64,000 nt of DNA, from contig NC_050101.1 of assembly GCF_902167145.1 (NCBI RefSeq), forward strand, positions 176,882,428 to 176,946,427, read 5' to 3'. The notes under the pieces were generated by a model, which saw only the letters and a program-made list of their open reading frames with translations, searched no databases and was not told the origin of the DNA. The position numbers and the translations under genes are program-made. The DNA is from Zea mays. Taxonomy: Eukaryota; Streptophyta; Magnoliopsida; Poales; Poaceae. Shown here piece by piece: positions 1 to 11,091 of this stretch (positions are counted from its first letter, which is position 1; every line of letters begins with the position of its first letter).

Positions 1-724
1 ATCAATGCAATTGAGAACAAAAATAGTCTTTGACAAGATTTGACATATTTGGATCGTTCTTTGACACCACTTGGTTTGTTTTTGCAAATCAAATTCATTT
101 TCCTATCTCTAAGTCAAACACACTTGTTTGGGCACAAAGAGAGATAATCCAAGAGTGAAAATGGTTAAGAGCCAAAAACTCCTCCTTTTTCCCATAATCA
201 AACATTCTCCCCACAAGAGACCAAATTTTGATAGTAAGAGTATTTTGACAAATCAAAAGTTCTACTCTACTCTTTTTAAAATTCACAAGTGGTAGCTGAT
301 CCATTTGCTTTGACCTTATTTTCTCCCCCTTTGACATGAAGCACCAAAACGGGATCATTCTTGGCCCTTTAACCCCATTGCCTCACCAAAAAGTCAAATT
401 AGAGCAAAAAGGCAATAGGAGCGTAAGAATGAACTTGGAGGGTAGTACACTAATACTGGAGTGCAGTGGAAGTCTTTGCATGGTCCAAGTTCACCTTTCC
501 CTTTCAATTCACCTTTGAGACTACATCAAGTAAACTCAAGCACAAATGTTAGTCTCAAAGGGTCAAGTTGTAGCACTTCTCCCCCTAAATATGTGCATCA
601 TTCACACATGGACTTGTGAGGTCCGGGGATCCCTTACACAACTTGAGCACCATAAATAAACAACAAATCTCATAAATGCATAAAGTGACTTGATAAAAGG
701 CATACAACACATGTATGCTATAAA
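1..724 (-). other. 3' non-coding region of Sirevirus B
   Basis: No coding frame is convincing here. On the minus strand the stretch holds several GGGGGAGAA-like tracts (plus-strand TTCTCCCCC near 322 and 578), resembling the repeated polypurine-tract-like motifs upstream of Sirevirus 3' LTRs. The 3' LTR itself is not reached. Confidence 0.6.
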
Positions 725-3584
725 TCAATCCAAGTTACGCGAATCTAAGACATTTAGCTCACTACGCAGCCTGCAAAAGGTTTTCTCATATAAAGGCTTG
801 GTAAAGATATCGGCTAGTTGGTTCTCGGTGCTAACATAGAACACTTCGATATCTCCCTTTTGCTGGTGGTCTCTCAAAAAGTGATGCCGGATGTCTATGT
901 GCTTAGTGCGGCTGTGTTCAACAGGATTATCCGCCATGCGGATTGCACTCTCATTGTCACATAGGAGTGGGACTTTGCTCAGATTGTAGCCGAAGTCCCG
1001 GAGGATTTGCCTCATCCAAAGTAGTTGCGCGCAACACTGTCCTGCGGCAACGTACTCGGCCTCAGCGGTGGATAGGGCAACGAAAGTTTGTTTCTTTGAA
1101 CTCCAAGACACCAGGGACCTTCCTAGGAATTGGCACGTCCCTGATGTACTCTTTCTGTCAACCTTGCACCCGGCATAATCGGAGTCTGAATATCCAATCA
1201 AGTCAAAGGTAGACCCCTTTGGATACCAGATCTCGAAGCAAGGCGTAGCAACTAAATATCTAAGAATTCGCTTAATGGCCACAAGGTGGCACTCCCTTGG
1301 ATCAGATTGAAATCTAGCACACATGCATACGCTAAGCATAATATCCGGTCTACTAGCACATAAATAAAGGAAGGATCCTCCATAGACCGTTATGCCTTTT
1401 GATCAACGGACTTACCTCCTTTGTTGAGGTCGACATGACCGTCGGTTCCCATCGGTGTCTTTGCGGGTTTGGCGTCCTTCATCCCGAACCGCTTGAGCAA
1501 GTCTTGCGTGTACTTCATTTGGGAGATGAAGGTGCCGTCCATGAGTTGCTTCACTTGGAACCCAAGGAAATAGTTCAACTCGCCCATCATCGACATCTCA
1601 AATTTTTGTGTCATAGAGTGGTGAGCAGCATAGGCTAATAGAATGCGAATAGACTCTAGCCTAGCTACAGGAGCAAAAGTCTCCTCAAAATCCAAACCTG
1701 CGACTTGGGTATAACCTTTTGCCACAAGTCGAGCCTTGTTCCTTGTCACCACCCCGTGCTCGTCTTGCTTGTTGTGGAACACCCAGTTGGTTCCCACAAC
1801 ATTTTGCTTGGGACGTGGCACCAGGCTCCAAACTTCATTCCTCTTAAAGTTGTTGAGCTCTTCCTGCATGGCCAACACCCAGTCCGGATCTTGCAAGGCC
1901 TCTTCTACCCTGAAAGGCTCAATAGAAGAGACAAACGAGTAATGCTCACAGAAGTTAGCTAGTCTTGAGCGAGTAGTTACTCCCTTGCTTATATCACCCA
2001 GAATCTGATCGACGGGATGATTTCTTTGAATCGTCGCTCGGATTTGAGTTGGAGGGGCCCGTGGTGCCTCTTCCTCCATAACTTGATCATCTTGTGCTCC
2101 CCCTTGATCACACGCCTCTTCTTGATGAACCTGATCATCTTCTTGAGTTGAGGGTGCACCATCATTGAGGAAGAAGGTTGATCTCGCTCTTGTTGTTCCT
2201 GTGGTCGCACATCTCCAATCGCCATGGTGCGAATTGCGTCCGTTGGAACATCATCTTCATCTACATCATCAAGATCAACTTGCTCTCTTGGAGAGCCATT
2301 AGTTTCATCAAATACAACGTCGCTAGAGACTTCAACCAAACCCGATGATTTGTTGAAGACTCTATACGCCTTTGTATTTGAGTCATAATCTAGCAAAAAC
2401 CCTTCTACAGCTTTGGGATCAAATTTAGAATTTCTACCTTTCTTCACTAAAATATAACATTTACTCCCAAATACACGAAAGTACGAAACGTTGGGTTTGT
2501 TACCAGTTAGAAGTTCATACGAGGTCTTCTTGAGGAGGCGATGAAGGTAGACCCGGTTTATGGCGTGGCAAGCTGTGTTCACAGCTTCCGACCAAAACCG
2601 CTCGGGCGTCTTGAATTCTCCAAGCATCGTCCTCGCCATGTCTATAAGCGTCATGTTCTTACTCTCTACCACACCATTTTGCTGTGGTGTGTAGGGAGCG
2701 AAGAACTCGTGCTTGATTCCTTCCTCCTCAAGGTACTCCTCCACTTGTAAGTTCTTGAACTCGGACCCGTTGTCGCTTCTTATCTTTTTCACCTTGAGCT
2801 CAAATTCATTTTGAGCTCTCCTTAGAAAGCGCTTTAGGGTCCCTTGGGTTTCTAATTTATCCTGCAAAAAGAATACCCAAGTGAAGCGGGAAAAATCATC
2901 AACAATAACAAGACCATACTTACTTCCCCTGATGCTGAGATAGGCGACGGGTCCAAAGAGGTCCATATGAAGTAGCTCTAGAGGTCTTGACGTGGTCATC
3001 ACATTCTTGTTGTGATGAGAACTTCCCACCTGTTTACCTGCTTGACAAGCTGCACAAGGTCTATCTTTTTCGAAAGATACATTGGTTAGACCTAACACAT
3101 GTTCTCCCTTTAGAAGTTTATGAAGGTTCTTCATCCCAACATGTGCTAGACGGCGATGCCACAACCAGCCCATGCTAGTCTTAGCAATTAAGCATGCATC
3201 TAGATCAGCCTCCTCCTTCGAAAAATCAACTAAATAGAGTTTGCCGTCTAGTACACCCTTAAACGCTAATGAACCATCACTCCTTCTAAAGACAGACACA
3301 TCTATATTGGTAAACAGACAATTATAACCCATATTACATAGTTGACTAACAGACAATAAGTTGTATTCGAGCGATTCGACCAAGAACACATTAGATATGG
3401 AATGCTCGGATGAAATAGCTATCTTTCCTAGACCTTTAACCTTGCCTTGGTTCCCATCTCCAAAGATGATCGAATCTTAGGAATCTTTGCTCTTGACGTA
3501 GGAGGTGAACATCTTCTTCTCCCCCGTCATGTGGTTTGTGCATCCGCTGTCGATAATCCAGCTTGAGCCCCCGGATGCATAAAC
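725..3584 (-). pseudogene. pol: Broken pol of Sirevirus B (protease, integrase, RT remnant, RNase H)
   Basis: Reading leftwards: a protease start (GGSSWI..SG), the GAG-pre-integrase [16 protein letters not shown], integrase with HMDLFGP, RSDNGSEF and the Q-N-G-V-V-E segment, the N-terminal part of RT, and RNase H ending ADIFTKPL. Breaks: a TAA in the protease near 3479; a frameshift near 2000-2200 before RT; an in-frame loss of about 113 residues at about 1617, joining AAHHS to MTQKFEMS and removing the RT core with YVDD; and a frameshift at about 1390 before RNase H. The intact comparison is the pol of element A in this window. RT cannot be active without YVDD. Domain identity is seen directly; loss of function is inferred from the deletion. 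Confidence 0.9.
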
Positions 3585-3596
3585 CTGCAAGGCAAA

Positions 3597-5954
3597 TTAG
3601 GCTTGGGTCTTAGGTACCCAACTCTTGTTGGGTCCTACAAGGTTAGTTACAACATCCTTTAGGACCCAAATGCAAGTCTTGTCTCCCTTGCATTTGGACC
3701 CCAACTTTCTAGCAACCACTTTTTCATTTTTACATGAAAGTACATACTTAGTGTTGCAAGCATGAAAGACAGTGGTAGGTTTATTACACACTTTCCTAGT
3801 AGCATGAGACACAAAATTTCTCCTAGGCCTACCATTAAAATTAGAACTGGAAGCAATCATGGCATGTGAGTCAAAAGCATTATAACTCCTATCATAATGA
3901 AAAATTCTAGAATATTTTCTATCATTGTACATGAAAGCATGATTCTTTTGACTGCTACTAGCCATAGGGGCCTTCCCTTTCTCCTTGTTGGGAATGGGAG
4001 CCCTTTGACTGGTTAAGTTCTTGGCTTCCTTTCGAAAGCCAAGTCCATCCTTAATTGAGGGATGTCTACCAATGGTGTAGGTATCCCTAGCAAATTTTAA
4101 CTTATCAAAGTCATTTTTGCAAGTCTTAAGTTGATCATTAAGACTTGCCACTTCACCATTTAATTTTGCAATAGAATTAAGGTGTTCAACACATGCATCA
4201 ACATCAAAATCTTTGCATCTATTACATATGACAACATGTTCCACACATGAACTAGATTTATTAGCTACTTCTAGCTCAGCATTTAAATCATTGTTAATAC
4301 TCTTTAAACTAGACACAGTCTCATGACAAGCACATAATTCAGAAGATAGCATTTCATTTCTTTTAATCTCTAAAGCAAGAGATTTTTGCACACTAACAAA
4401 CTTATCATGCTCTTCATACAAAATATCCTCTTGTTTTTCTAAAAGTCTATCCTTTTCATTTAAAGCATCTATTAGTTCATTAATCTTTTCTACTTTAGAT
4501 CTATCTAAACCTTTAAATAAGCTTGTGTAATCTACTTAATCATCACTAGAGTCATCATCACTTGAAGTAGTATACTTAGGGGTATCTCGAGCGCTTACCT
4601 TTTTCTCCTTTGCCATGAGGCAAGTATGGCGCTCGTTGGGGAAGAGTGTCAATTTGTTGAAGGCTGAGGCAGCAAGTCCTTCGTCGTCGGAGTCAGAAGA
4701 AGAGCAGTCTGAATCCTATTCCTTGCCAAGGTGCGCCTCGCCCTTTGCCTTTTTGTAGGCCTTCTTCTTTTCCCTCTTCCCGCTCTTTTCTTGTCCCTGG
4801 TCACTATCATTATCAGGACAGTTTGCAATAAAGTGACCAGTCTTACCGCACTTGAAACAGGAGCGCTTTCCCCTTGTTTTGTTCTTGTTGGGGTACTCCT
4901 TGCATCCTTTGAGAGCGGTCTTGAAACGCTTGATGATGAGGGCCATCTCATCTTCGTTTAGCCCGACAACTTCAATTTGTGCTACCTTGCTAGGTAGCAT
5001 CTCCCTACTGCTGCTTGTTGCCTTGAGTGCAATAGTTTGAGGCTCGTGGACGGGAAGTGGACCATTTAGAGCGTCGTCCACATATCGGGCCTCCTTCACC
5101 ATCATCCGCCCACTCACAAACTTCCCAAGAATCTCCTCGAGAGTCATCTTTGTGTACCTAAGATTTTCACGGATAAGGTTCACAAGATGAGGGTCAATAA
5201 CAGTGAAGGACCTGAGCATAAGTCGGACGACGTCGTCGTCCGTCCATCTCGTGCTTCCATAGCTCCTGATCTTGTTGGCCAGGGTCTTGAGCCTGTTGTA
5301 CGTTTGCGTTGGCTCCTCTCCCCTGATCATGGCAAACATTCCTAGCTCGCCTTCCACCAACTCCATTTTGGTGATCATGGTGGTGTCGTTCCCCTCATGA
5401 GAAATCTTGAGGGTGTCCCATATTTGCTTGGCGTTGTCCAAGCTGCTCACCTTGTTGTATTCATCCCTGCACAATGATGCTAACAAAACAGTGGTAGCTT
5501 GTGCATTCTTATGAATTTGTTCGTTAATGAATACAGGGTTATCCGTACTATCAAATTGCATTACATTCTCAACTATCTCCTAGATATTAGGATGGAGAGA
5601 GAAAAGGTGACTACACATTTTGTGACTCCAAAAAGCGTAGTCCTCTCCATTAAAGTGTGGAGGTTTACCAAGAGGAATAGAAAGCAAATGGGCATTGGAA
5701 TTATACGGAGTACGAGAATAATCAAATGAAAAATTTGAGTTAACCGGTTTCTTTTTCTCGTCGTAGTCATCGTCTCTTTGAGAAGAAGACTCGTCGCTGT
5801 CGTAGTAGACGATCTTCTTGATGCGCCTCTTCTTCTTCCCGTCCTTCTTCTTGTGACTTGAGCCAGAGTCAGTGGGTTTGTCGTCCCTTGGCTCGTTGAG
5901 GAATGACTCCTTCTCCTTGTCGTTGTCCACCATCCCCTTTCCCTTAGGATCCAT
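3597..5954 (-). pseudogene. gag: Broken gag of Sirevirus B
   Basis: Starts at ATG 5954 (MDPKGKGMV) and carries the Copia gag region (LLASLCRDEYNKV, YNRLKTLANKIRSYGS), a CCHC zinc knuckle CFKCGKTGHFIANC, a charged Lys/Glu stretch and a coiled-coil-like C-terminal half ending WVPKTQA. Three in-frame stops interrupt it, near 5580, 4717 and 4537. The first two look like TGG to TAG changes, the kind expected from deamination of methylated cytosine. The gag stop lies just before the pol frame, with a T-rich tract and TTGCAG between them. Gag would package the RNA in virus-like particles; this copy cannot make full-length protein. Confidence 0.88.
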
Positions 5955-5988
5955 CTCTTCGGGCGATTAGTCCCTTTCATGAAGAGAA

Positions 5989-6003
5989 CGCTTTGATACT
6001 AAT
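5989..6003 (-). other. Primer-binding site of Sirevirus B
   Basis: Minus-strand ATTAGTATCAAAGC lies directly inside the LTR end and resembles the TGGTATCAGAGC site that pairs with the 3' end of initiator tRNA-Met. It has decayed by about two bases relative to the copies in elements A and C. Confidence 0.75.
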
Positions 6004-8369
6004 TGAGAGCACCTAGAGGGGGGGGGGGTGAATAGGTGATCCTGTAAAATTCAACAACTAATAGCCAATAAAACTTGGTTAAGTGTTAGTATCAATCACA
6101 AGAGACACGCGAGTTATCCCGTGGTTCGGCCAAGTATAACACTTGCCTACTTCCACGTTGTGGCGTCCCAATGGACGAGGGTTGCACTCAACCCCTTTCA
6201 AGTGATCCAATGATCAACTTGAATACCACGGTGTTCTTCTTTCTTATTGAAAGGGAAATAGGCGTACACCTTTTCCTAATTGATTTTGGTGGTTGAATTG
6301 TCCAACACAAATAATTGGACTAAATAGTTTGCTCTAGATTATAAGTTTTACAGGTGCCAAAGGTTCACAACAAACCAATAAAAAGACCAAGAAAGGGTTC
6401 AAATAAAAAGAGCAAAGACAACCAAAGTGTGCCCTGGTCTGGCGCACCGGACTGTCCGGTGCACCAGGGAACCCGACTTCAAACTTGCCACATTCGGGAA
6501 TTCTGGGAGCCGCTCCGCTATAATTCACCGGACTGTCCGGTGCGCCAGCGGAGTAACGGCTACACAACGCCAACGTTCGTCTGCAAGAACATTAAATGCG
6601 CTACAGTGCGCGACTGCGCGCGCAGAAGTCAGGACAGGCGCCAGAAGGCGCACCAGACAGTGAACAGTGACTGTCTGGTGCACCACCGGACTGTCCGGTG
6701 GCCCAGCTGTCAGAAGCTCCAACGGTCAGAACCCAACGGCTGGGTGACGTGGCTGGCGCACCAGACAGTGTCCGGTGGCGCACCGGACTGTCCGGTGCGC
6801 CATGCGACAGTAGCCTCCACCAACGGCTCCTTTGGTGGTTGGGGCTATAAATACCCCCAACCACCCACCATTCATTGCATCCAAGTTTTCAGCCTTCACA
6901 CCTCATACAAGAGCTATAGCATTCAATACAAGACACAAACAAGAGATCAAATCCTCTCCCAAGTCCAAAGACAATTCCAATCAAATAGTGACTAGTGAGA
7001 GAGAGATACTTGTGTTCATTTGAGCTCTTGCACTTGGATTGCTTTTCTTCTTCATTCTTTCTTGATTCCAACTCAATTGTAACCAAGGCAAGAGACACCA
7101 ATTGTGTGGTGGTCCTTGTGGGGACTTAGTGTCCCGTTTGATTGAGAAGAGAAGCTCACATGGTCTAAGTGACCGTTTGAGAGAGGGAAAGGGTTGAAAG
7201 AGACCCGGTTTTGTGACCACCTCAACGGGGAGTAGGTTTGCAAGAACCAAACCTCGGTAAAACAAATCACCGTGTCATTCGCCTTATTCGCTTGTGATTT
7301 GTTTTCGCCCTCTCTTTCGGACTCGCTTTTATTTCTAACGCTAACCTCGACTCGTAGTTGTGCTTAAAGTTTGTAAATTTTAGATTCACCCTATTCACCC
7401 CCCCCTCTAGGCGACTTTCACTTATCTCTTTTCCCGTTCACGAGGAATCTCCACAAGTTGGAGTCTCTCGCCCTTACAATAAAGATCACGGTGAAAGCAG
7501 AGTAAGGATGGGAAGCAACACACACAAATCTGCAGCAATACGCACGCACACAAGCCAAGACTAGAGCTCAAAATGAAGCACAACTAGTTCACTACAAGAA
7601 CGGAGCTCAAATCACTAACACGGTCGATCGAGTGCGTGGAGACAGAGTGTGGAAGACTTAGAATGCTCAAAGTATGCTTGGGTAGCTCCTCCATGCGCCT
7701 AGGGGTCCCTTTTATAGCCCCAAGGCAGCTAGGAGCCGTTGGAGGCATTCTTGGAAGGCTAATCTTGCCTTCTCTCGGGTGGCGCACCGGACAGTCCGGT
7801 GTGCCACCAGACAACCACTGTTCATGTCCGGTGCGCGATTTCCTTCCATTCCTGGCGCAGTCGACCGTTGCAACTTCGGGCCCGTTGGCGCACCGGATAC
7901 TGTCTGGTGCACACCGGACAGTCCGGTGCCCCCTGCCGACCGTTGGAGCGGGCCACACGTCGCCCGCGGATTTGGCGGCCGACCGTTGCGCTGGCGACCG
8001 TTGGCTCACCGGACAGTCCGGTGAATTATAGTCGTACACCGCCGAAGTTTTCCCGAGAGTGGCCAGTTCGTCAGAGACCAGCCTGGCGCACCGGACACTG
8101 TCCGGTGCACCACTGGACAGTCCGGTGTGCCAGATTGTGCTGAGTCTTGGCTGCACACAGGCACTCTCTTCCAATCTTTTTCTTTTCCTGTTTCTAGCAC
8201 TTAGGTAACTTCATTAGTACCCAAAACAAATGTACTAAGTCTAGAAACATACCTTCTTATTGATTTGCACTTCATTCATCATTTGGCATATAATAACCCA
8301 CTTAATATGTGTTGGACACTTAATCACCAAAATATACTAGAAATGGCCCAAGGGCACATTTCCCTTTCA
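6004..8369 (-). repeat. 5' LTR of Sirevirus B, interrupted by a solo LTR
   Basis: The LTR reads TGAAAGGGAAATG...CTCTCA on the minus strand. Removing the 1173-bp solo LTR and its 5-bp TSD leaves about 1.19 kb, against 1.32 kb for the same-family LTR of element C. It contains several CACCGGACAGTCCGGTG palindromes (first near 7778) and a run of 12 G at about 6016-6027 near its end. Confidence 0.88.
6248..7420 (+). repeat. Solo LTR (Opie-like Sirevirus) with TSD CTTAT
   Basis: It begins TGAAAGGGAAATAGGCGTAC and ends CTAGGCGACTTTCA. It is flanked by perfect CTTAT copies at 6243-6247 and 7421-7425, with no internal region, so it is a solo LTR from intra-element recombination. It resembles the LTRs of element A but is shorter (1173 bp). 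It carries the CCGGACTGTCCGG palindromes and a TATA box (CTATAAATA, 6845-6853). Its orientation is opposite to the LTR it sits in. Confidence 0.93.
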
Positions 8370-8687
8370 ACCAGGACATGTGGTTTGATGAATAATCCCT
8401 TGATATGAAATGAATGAGATAAATTCATTGTTCACATACTCAGTTTCATTATCAGTGCGAATGATTTGAATCTTGGCATTAAATTGATTAGTGACCAGTT
8501 TGTAGAAATCTCTGAAACATCGAAGTACCTCATTCTTGTGCTTTCGGCATATATATCCATGTCATGCGAGAATAGCAATCAATAAATGTGACAAACCATT
8601 TAAAACCACTCACAGATGTAATCGAGCAAGGACCCCAAACATCAGAATGTGTTAACATAAATGGATCAGTGCTACGAAGTCCAATAC
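8370..8687 (-). pseudogene. Copia integrase fragment (host of two insertions)
   Basis: On the minus strand the translation shows THSDVWGP, FIDCYSRMTWIY and, after small frame breaks, RTDNETE followed by GIIHQTTCPG. These are the first two catalytic Asp regions of a Copia integrase. The frame stops where element B begins, just before the third catalytic residue (Glu). On the other side it is cut by the TGTCACACCC sequence at 8688. It is a piece of an older Copia element, distinct from the Sireviruses here, and not functional. Confidence 0.75.
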
Positions 8688-9765
8688 TGTCACACCCGGT
8701 TTTGGAAGGTAAACCGAATGCGAACCATGTATGTGCCAGGATCAGAACTCACGTACACAACGATTACACATCATCACACAATGCTCGAATTAAATAACGG
8801 AAAGGTACTTAATTACATCAAGATGTCCTAGACATCCACAGAGTCTAATACATATCCATAGGGTTCAAGAATAATATCAAAGTGCGGAGTAACGAAACAT
8901 AGAAGATAAGCCTACACAGGCAGCTGACTGGGGGTTTGCCACTAAAGTAAACTATAACTCATCGTAGTCCTGGAACTCCTCAAAGTCCTCCATGTTGCCA
9001 ACATCTCCTCCTGAGCACTGAGTACAATGGGGACAACCTGAGGTGGGGTGGTTTGTAAAGCAAGGGTGAGTACACATCAACGTACTCAGCAAATGTCTCA
9101 TTTGGCTAAAGTGGACTAGCTGTATGTGGAGTTAAGGTTAAGCAGTTGCTTTTAGTTGGTCAAGTTTTATTACTATAAGTATAGCCAAATTTTAGTAATA
9201 AACCAGTTATTACCCAGAGGCACTCCCTCCAAGAGGAAATACCAGAGATCAGATTTATAACAATCATTGCTAATCATCATCATAAATGTAACCAAAGTTC
9301 TTCTAATCAAAGAGGATCCCATGGCTGCTCATAACCGTGAGTGTGACTGATATACCGGTTTCTAACACTCTGCAGAGGTTGCACACTTTACCCACAAACC
9401 GTGATTCCCATTCTGCCCGGGGTTCTAGCCTCGCCATTGATCACTACCAAGGTGACCCAGCAGGGTCTCACTACGTAGCCTTTACAAAGATTTTCTAGAG
9501 GTCATAGCCACCCGTCAGGTTTCTTCAGTTTGATAAACACAGTACATCTCCCCAAAGGAAGGGTGACTAACAAAACCAAATCAAAGAACCTCTGCAACCA
9601 GCCTCGGCAGAGCAAGTACTGTGCCCGAACCCCATTGATAGCCCTACGGCAAAGCCAACTACTCCTCTGGTTTCTCTAATTAATCAGCTAAGGGCGTCCC
9701 ATTCCACCCTCATGGTTGCACTGTTATCCCAGGTTGTCACTCCCCAAACAGGTCCTTGCGGAGAG
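8688..9765 (+). repeat. LTR-like fragment starting TGTCACACCC, split by Huck
   Basis: No coding frame is evident. The stretch begins TGTCACACCCGG directly after AATAC (a possible TSD half). It is moderately AT-rich and continues beyond the Huck insertion at 43150-43280 (the GAGAG target was duplicated). It looks like the beginning of a Gypsy LTR of about 1.2 kb or more. I could not find its other end; on the far side it joins element C at about 43281. Confidence 0.5.
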
Positions 9766-11069
9766 TGTCGGGTACCATAATTAGGGGTACCCCCGACACT
9801 CCTAAACACGGCTGGTAACCACCATCAGCGCAAGCTGAGAGACTGATGGGCGTGATTCAGGTCAAGGCTTCGTCTACCCAAGGGGCGCGATCTCGCCTCG
9901 CCCGAGCCCAGCCTCGGGCAGGAACTGTAGTCCCGGACGAAGTTACGTCTCGCCCGAGGGCCTCCTCAGGCAGTGGGCGCACCCTCGGCACGCTCGAGGC
10001 CCACCTCGAGCAGGCTTCGTTAAGAAGCAACCTTGGCCAAATCGCCTCTCCAACCGACCGTATCACAGGTGCATTCAATGCGAGGATCACCGACACCTTA
10101 TCCTAACACGCGTGCCTCAGTCGGCAAGGTCGAAGTGACCGCAGTCACTTCACCCTTTAGTTGACTGACCTAATAGGAAAACAGCGCCGCTCGCCCCGCT
10201 CCGACTGTTGTGCCACCCACCAGGGTGAGGCCGACAACAGCCAAGTTCAGCCTCGGGCGCAACAGGGAGCTTCGCCTCGCCCAACCCCAGGGCTCGGCCT
10301 CAGCCTCGGCCTCGGAAGGTGGTCTCTGCCTCGCCCGACCCTAGGGCTCGGCCTCAACCTCGGCCTCGAGAGGAATCGCGTCCTCGCCCGACCCCGGCCT
10401 CGGCCTCGGCCTCAGGAGAAGTCTCCGCCTCGCCCGACCTTGGGCTCGGACCGACCGAGCCACAGGGGATACATCATTACCCTACCCCTAGCTAGCTCAG
10501 GCTATGGGGAAACAAGACCGGCGTCCCATCTGGCTCACCCCGGTAACAAGTAATGATGGCTCCCCGCGTGCGTCCATGACGACGGTGGTTCTCAGCCCCC
10601 TACGGAAGCAAGGAGACGTCAGCAAGATCCCAGCAGCACCGACAACTGTGCTTCTACAGGGCTCAGGCACTTCTTCGACGGCCACGTTACCGCGTACACA
10701 GGGCTCTAGCACCTCTCCGACAGCCACGTTGGCATGTACACAGGGCTCAGGCACCTCGCTGCCGGACACGTTAGCGCATAGCTACACCCCCATTGTACAC
10801 CTGGACCCTCTCCTTGCATCTATAAAAGGGAGGTCCAGGGCCTTCATAGAAGGGGGAGGGTCGCGCGGAAGAACGAGCTGACGAACAGGCTCACTCTCTC
10901 TCTCGCGAACGCTTGTAACCCCTACTACGAGCGCATCCCCCTGACGCAGGATAACACGAGCCGCGTTTTCCCCCTTGTGTTCCATCTCGCGCCAACCCAT
11001 CTGGGCTGGGACACGCAACGACAAATTTACTCGTCGGTCCAGGGACCCCCCAGGGTCGAAACGCGGACA
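9766..11069 (+). repeat. Huck 5' LTR
   Basis: 1304 bp, TGTCGGG...GGACA. It is C+G-rich with repeated CTCGGCCTCGGCCTC blocks (about 10230-10450) and three near-repeats of CAGGGCTC.GCACC.CT (10657-10760). A TATA box TATAAAAGG lies at 10821-10829, which should place transcription start near 10850. Confidence 0.93.
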
Positions 11070-11071
11070 GT

Positions 11072-11088
11072 TGGCGCGCCAGGTAGGG
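11072..11088 (+). other. Huck primer-binding site
   Basis: TGGCGCGCCAGGTAGGG lies two bases inside the 5' LTR. The identical 17 bases serve the inner minus-strand Tat element (22881-22897), a sign that both belong to the same broad lineage. Confidence 0.8.
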
Positions 11089-11091
11089 GAC

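Larger units (their letters stand above)
1..8369 (-). mobile_element. Sirevirus-type Copia retrotransposon B, 3' end outside the window
   Basis: Gene order on the minus strand is LTR, PBS, gag, pol, then a 3' non-coding region running off the left edge. The polyprotein pieces (CCHC gag, GAG-pre-integrase, integrase, RT, RNase H) and the palindrome-rich LTR fit the maize Ji/Giepum/Opie Sireviruses; the exact family is uncertain. Both gag and pol are broken by stops, frameshifts and an RT deletion, so the copy is non-autonomous. At its right end the LTR start (TGAAAGGGAAA on the minus strand) abuts a Copia integrase reading frame at 8370, so B inserted into an older Copia element. The matching TSD (expected ACCAG) would lie left of the window. 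Confidence 0.85.

Noticed and set aside
6354..6995. 213-codon open frame in the solo LTR, and similar frames in other LTRs
   Set aside because: The translation repeats APDCPVH/HRTVRC because of the CCGGACTGTCCGG palindromes. It is a by-product of the repeat.
10975..11091. Upstream extension of the Huck gag frame into the LTR
   Set aside because: The frame is open, but ATG 11092 just after the PBS is the natural start; upstream sequence belongs to the LTR and PBS.
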